Assembly (NCBI GenBank): GCA_023268575.1
Contig: JALRCL010000493.1
Location: 1-6,089 of the forward strand
Reading direction: 5' to 3'
Source of the DNA: Patulibacter sp.
Lineage (GTDB): Bacteria > Actinomycetota > Thermoleophilia > Solirubrobacterales > Solirubrobacteraceae
Length of the DNA: 6,089 nt
Each line of letters opens with the position of its first letter. Within the stretch, counting starts at the first letter, position 1. Both the position numbers and the translations under genes were made by a program. This document shows positions 5,866 to 6,089 of this stretch, piece by piece. The notes below the pieces were generated by a model. It worked only from the letters and a program-made list of their open reading frames with translations, did not search any database and was not told the DNA's origin.

Positions 5866-6089
5866 GTGACCGAGAAGGTGATGAACGATCAGCGCGAGCG
5901 GCTCGCTCCCCCGAAGAAGGGCGAGATCGAGCAGCTCCGCGACGACGTCGCCGCGCTGATGCTGGCCGGCGTGCTGTTGCACCTGCTGGAGCGCCACGCC
6001 CATGCCCACGAGCACGGGCCCCTGGCGCATGAACATGCCCATAGCCACGACGACGGCCATCACTTTCACCGGCACGATCCCATGCCGGC
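5866..6089 (+). CDS. Hypothetical protein with histidine-rich, probably metal-binding tail; 3' end beyond window
   Basis: I do not recognise this gene. Numbering from ATG 5881, a charged N-terminus (MNDQRERLAPPKKG) is followed by a helix-forming stretch EIEQLRDDVAALML (15-28), with hydrophobic residues in a heptad-like pattern (I16, L19, V23, L26, L33). Then comes a tail with 13 histidines between residues 34 and 65, including HAHAHEH (39-45), AHEHAHSH (49-56) and HHFHRH (60-65). Such tails usually bind Zn, Ni, Co or Cu. Third codon positions are nearly all G/C through the helical part, which supports this frame over the overlapping ones. The frame is closed upstream by TGA at 5776-5778. The start is unsure: GTG 5866 (chosen; CAGG 8 nt upstream), GTG 5878 (GAAGG 11 nt upstream) or ATG 5881. 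It is transcribed divergently from the operon, and a link to leucine breakdown is not evident. Confidence 0.6.
   Translation, partial: MTEKVMNDQRERLAPPKKGEIEQLRDDVAALMLAGVLLHLLERHAHAHEHGPLAHEHAHSHDDGHHFHRHDPMP

Noticed and set aside
5481..6032. A 183-codon plus-strand frame through the intergenic region
   Set aside because: The product is Arg/Gly/Ala-rich with no motif or good start signal, and it runs out of frame across the better-supported His-rich gene.
5575..6075. A 166-codon minus-strand frame covering the intergenic region and the His-rich gene
   Set aside because: The hydrophobic Val/Met start is merely the complement of His codons and the rest is Arg/Pro-rich. Third-position G/C bias supports the plus-strand frame instead.

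Overview
The window is very GC-rich. Its genes use almost only G or C at third codon positions and occasional GTG starts, and their spacing is tight. This suggests a high-GC actinobacterium-like genome; a Thermoleophilia or other Actinomycetota source is plausible, but the sequence alone does not prove it.

From 1 to 5457 the minus strand carries one compact run of four protein genes, read right to left: an isovaleryl-CoA-dehydrogenase-type acyl-CoA dehydrogenase (5457-4267), a crotonase-family protein (4264-3440), the biotin-carboxylase/biotin-carrier alpha subunit of an acyl-CoA carboxylase (3381 or 3363 down to 1375), and its carboxyltransferase beta subunit (from 1289, running off the left edge after 429 residues). 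Together they look like the leucine/isovalerate (Liu/MCC) pathway. Isovaleryl-CoA is oxidised to 3-methylcrotonyl-CoA, which the biotin-dependent carboxylase converts to 3-methylglutaconyl-CoA. Hydration and HMG-CoA lyase would follow. No HMG-CoA lyase or regulator is visible here.

Two points inside the operon stand out. First, the crotonase-family protein lacks both glutamates of classical enoyl-CoA hydratases and instead has a PaaG-like 'PDAG' aspartate, so it may not be the expected methylglutaconyl-CoA hydratase. Second, the 85-nt gap between the two carboxylase subunits is exactly filled by a 30-codon ORF. It overlaps both neighbours by ATGA and has its own GGAGG Shine-Dalgarno 7 nt upstream, so it is a candidate unannotated small protein or coupling cistron.

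From 5458 to about 5865 lies a divergent, apparently non-coding region of about 400 bp. It holds the operon's ribosome binding site, a weak promoter-like hexamer and two small inverted repeats. From about 5866 to the right edge a plus-strand gene begins. It encodes a short helical segment followed by a histidine-rich, probably metal-binding tail, and is cut off by the window end. No RNA genes, mobile elements or CRISPR arrays were seen.
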